Translations under genes and position numbers: made by a program
Assembly (NCBI GenBank): GCA_948528155.1
Contig: CAOSZT010000103.1
Span: forward strand, 1 to 7,647
Direction of reading: 5' to 3'
DNA from: an uncultured Clostridia bacterium
Lineage (GTDB): Bacteria > Bacillota > Clostridia > TANB77 > CAG-508
DNA length: 7,647 nucleotides
The notes under the pieces: generated by a model
Told to the model about the DNA's origin: nothing
The model's database searches: none
Seen by the model: the letters and a program-made list of their open reading frames with translations, nothing else
Part shown: positions 6,051 to 7,647 of the stretch, one piece after another
Position numbering within the stretch: the stretch's first letter is position 1
Layout of the letters: each line of letters opens with the position of its first letter

Positions 6051-6771
6051 ATGTCTTTAATTAATGTAAATAATCTAACTTTTGGGTATGAAGGAAGTGC
6101 TAAAAATATATTTGAGAATGCAACTTTTAATATTGATACAGATTGGAAGTAGCATCAAAAAATATTTCAGATTGGTCAGATAAAATAGAAAAGTCTAAAT
6201 ATAATACTACAAATTCAGGTTCAAGTGTTGATAGAGGATATATAGGACATCAGTCAGCCAAAATGATTAAAAGGTCTAAAGTTATTGAGAAAAGAATTGA
6301 AAAATCTATTGTGCAAAAATCAAATTTGTTAAATAATATAGATAGAAATGATAGCTTAAAAGTAATTCCTTAGAAAGTAAAAAAGATCCTATGATTATAA
6401 TAGAAAATTTGCAAATTGAATATAATGACATAAAGTTGTTTGATAAAATATCATTTGAAGTACACAATTGTGATAGAATTGGAATTGTTGGTAAAAATGG
6501 TATTTCAAAGACAGAGTTTGATAAAGATATAAGAGAAATGAGTGAAGAACAAAAGAAAAAAGTTTTAGTTGCTAAAAGTATTTCAGAGCAAGCAAATATT
6601 TATATTTGGGACGAGCCATTAAATTATATTGATATTTTGACTAGATTACAAATTGAAGAGGTTTTATTAAATTTTAAGCCTACTGTTATTTTTGTAGAGC
6701 ATGATGAAACTTTTATTGAAAAAGTGGCAACAAAAATTGTGTGTTTAGAAAATAATGTACTTAAAAATTAA
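6051..6771 (+). pseudogene. degraded ABC-F ribosomal protection ATPase (Lsa/VmlR-like)
   Basis: Three fragments in three frames match one family in the correct order. Fragment 1 (6051-6152, RBS AGGAG at 6041-6045) encodes MSLINVNNLTFGYEGSAKN through FNIDTDWK and then hits TAG, losing the rest of ATPase domain 1. Fragment 2 (about 6143-6373) is the inter-domain linker, with SDWSDKIEKSK and RGYIGHQSAKM. It ends at TAG 6371 through loss of one T in CCTT(T)A, and in the next frame the text continues as PLESKKDPMIIIENL. Fragment 3 (about 6370-6771) is ATPase domain 2: Walker A GKNGISKT is joined directly to FDKDIREMSEEQKKK, so the stretch between Walker A and the signature is deleted and the signature SGGQ reads SEEQ. 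Walker B IYIWDEP and the switch VEHD remain. Intact relatives are about 490 aa and protect ribosomes from lincosamides, pleuromutilins and streptogramins. This copy cannot make such a protein. Confidence 0.9.
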
Positions 6772-6783
6772 AGGAGATTTTAT

Positions 6784-7575
6784 ATGAATGTAATTTCAAG
6801 TAAAGATAATGAACTTGTAAAAAATATAAAAAAGTTAAAAGAAAAGAAATATAGAGATATATATAAAGAATTTATTGTAGAGGGAATTAAATTAATTAAA
6901 GAAGCAATTGAAGAAAAGGCAGATATACAGAAAATTGTAATATGTGATAATTGCTTAAATGCTGATGTAATTCCAAAACAATTAATGTATGAAATTGCAA
7001 AATTTGATTGTGTATATGTAACAGAAAATGTTTTTAATACAGTATCAGATGTAAATACACCTCAAGGGATTTTGGCTATTATTAAAAGAAAAAATATTGA
7101 AATAGAAATAGATTATTCACAAGATATAATTGTAGCTTTAGATGATATTCAAGATCCAGGAAATTTGGGTACAATTTTAAGGACTGTTGATAGTATTGGA
7201 TTAAATCAAATTTTGGTTTCTAAAGGTACAGCAGATTGTTATAATTCTAAAGTTATACGTTCTACTATGGGGGCAATTTTTAGAGTTAATGTTATAGAAT
7301 GTGAAAATTTAGAGAATGTACTTAAAAAGGTTAAAAACAATAATTTTGAGTTGATTATTACATCATTACAGACTAAAAATAGTATTTATGATGTTGATTA
7401 TAGTAAAAAAGTTATTGTAATAGGAAATGAAGCAAATGGAGTTAAGAAAGATATTCAAAATATTGCTGATATAAAGGTTAAAATTCCTATGCTTGGTAAA
7501 ACAGAGAGTTTAAATGCTTCTGTGGCAACTGGAATTGTTTTATATGAGTATGTTAGGCAAAAAGTAAAATTGTAA
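6784..7575 (+). CDS. TrmH/SpoU-family RNA 2'-O-ribose methyltransferase
   Basis: The 263-aa enzyme should transfer a methyl group from S-adenosylmethionine to a ribose 2'-OH, most likely in 23S rRNA. The N-terminal L30e-like substrate-binding domain (about 1-100) begins ISSKDNELVKNIKKLKEKK and contains FIVEGIKLIKEA and the TPQGILAI boundary. The SPOUT domain carries the three SpoU motifs: motif 1 DDIQDPGNLGTILRTVDSIG (120-139, with catalytic R133), motif 2 VIVIGNEANGV (210-220, with E216) and motif 3 KIPMLGKTESLNASVATG (233-250, with N244). It resembles the YsgA/TsnR-like group found before pheS in Firmicutes, but the methylated nucleotide cannot be read from sequence. ATG 6784 has GGAG at 6773-6776 (7-nt spacing), starting 1 nt after the stop of the ABC-F remnant, so the two were probably one transcription unit. 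The protein is complete. Confidence 0.92.
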   Translation: MNVISSKDNELVKNIKKLKEKKYRDIYKEFIVEGIKLIKEAIEEKADIQKIVICDNCLNADVIPKQLMYEIAKFDCVYVTENVFNTVSDVNTPQGILAIIKRKNIEIEIDYSQDIIVALDDIQDPGNLGTILRTVDSIGLNQILVSKGTADCYNSKVIRSTMGAIFRVNVIECENLENVLKKVKNNNFELIITSLQTKNSIYDVDYSKKVIVIGNEANGVKKDIQNIADIKVKIPMLGKTESLNASVATGIVLYEYVRQKVKL

Positions 7576-7647
7576 AATTATTAAAAAAATAAAAAGAGAC
7601 TAACTATTAATTGTCAATAGAAATATAAAAAAATTTTAAAAATTTTT
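7576..7647. other. AT-rich intergenic tail
   Basis: No coding potential is visible. CTATT (7604-7608) and AATAG (7616-7620) could form a 5-bp hairpin, but no T-run follows it directly. The end of the window is an A-run/T-run alternation that could belong to a weak terminator or to the next promoter (TTGTCA at 7611-7616). Neither is convincing. Confidence 0.3.

Noticed and set aside
6143..6771. Two separate small genes (76 and 126 codons)
   Set aside because: Both are consecutive parts of one ABC-F protein in shifted frames. Neither has a good RBS, and the linker sequence continues across the frame change.
7611..7640. Promoter for the next gene (TTGTCA with TTTAAA)
   Set aside because: The -10 is poor, the spacing is 18 nt in A/T runs, and the downstream gene is outside the window.

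Overview
This window looks like chromosome from a very AT-rich Firmicute, most likely a gut-type member of the Clostridia. All five intact genes lie on the + strand and end in TAA. Most have clear GGAG-type ribosome binding sites, and they favour AGA (Arg) and ATA/ATT (Ile) codons. Trp is TGG, so the standard code applies. The gene families (DUF3048/YerB, YlbF, Mfd, a TrmH-type rRNA methyltransferase, and a Lsa/VmlR-like ABC-F remnant) are typical of Firmicutes. The species cannot be named from the sequence.

Layout. 10-45: an AT-rich inverted repeat just before the first gene. 57-1100: a membrane-anchored DUF3048 (YerB-like) protein. 1118-1453: a YlbF-family protein starting at GTG, close enough to share its transcript. 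1525-2214: a small membrane protein with an HExxHxxQ zinc-protease motif, possibly with its own promoter. 2215-2527: a 313-base gene-free stretch dominated by a 240-bp element. Its two arms of about 72 nt form a near-perfect inverted repeat around a 97-nt core of 47% GC, a GC island in this genome. The core folds on the + strand as a closing stem, an asymmetric open bubble, an interrupted stem and an apical region. That is 6S RNA (SsrS) architecture, and the core shares short motifs with E. coli 6S as I remember it, so I call it a probable 6S RNA.

2470-2499: a strong promoter for mfd whose -35 box lies on the outer foot of the inverted repeat. 2528-5980: full-length mfd (1150 aa), the transcription-repair coupling factor. 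6051-6771: an ABC-F ribosome-protection gene reduced to about half length by two internal deletions and a one-base frameshift. 6784-7575: an intact SpoU/TrmH-family rRNA 2'-O-methyltransferase whose RBS directly follows the dead ABC-F reading frame. 7576-7647: an AT-rich tail with no gene.

The genes are mostly housekeeping functions in RNA and transcription: YlbF (RNase Y accessory), 6S RNA (RNA polymerase), Mfd (stalled RNA polymerase) and TrmH (rRNA). They do not form one pathway. The points of greatest interest are the intergenic RNA/inverted-repeat element and its overlap with the mfd promoter, the decaying ABC-F gene, the uncharacterised membrane metalloprotease, and a consistent ATA-to-ATT codon shift from 5' to 3' within several genes.
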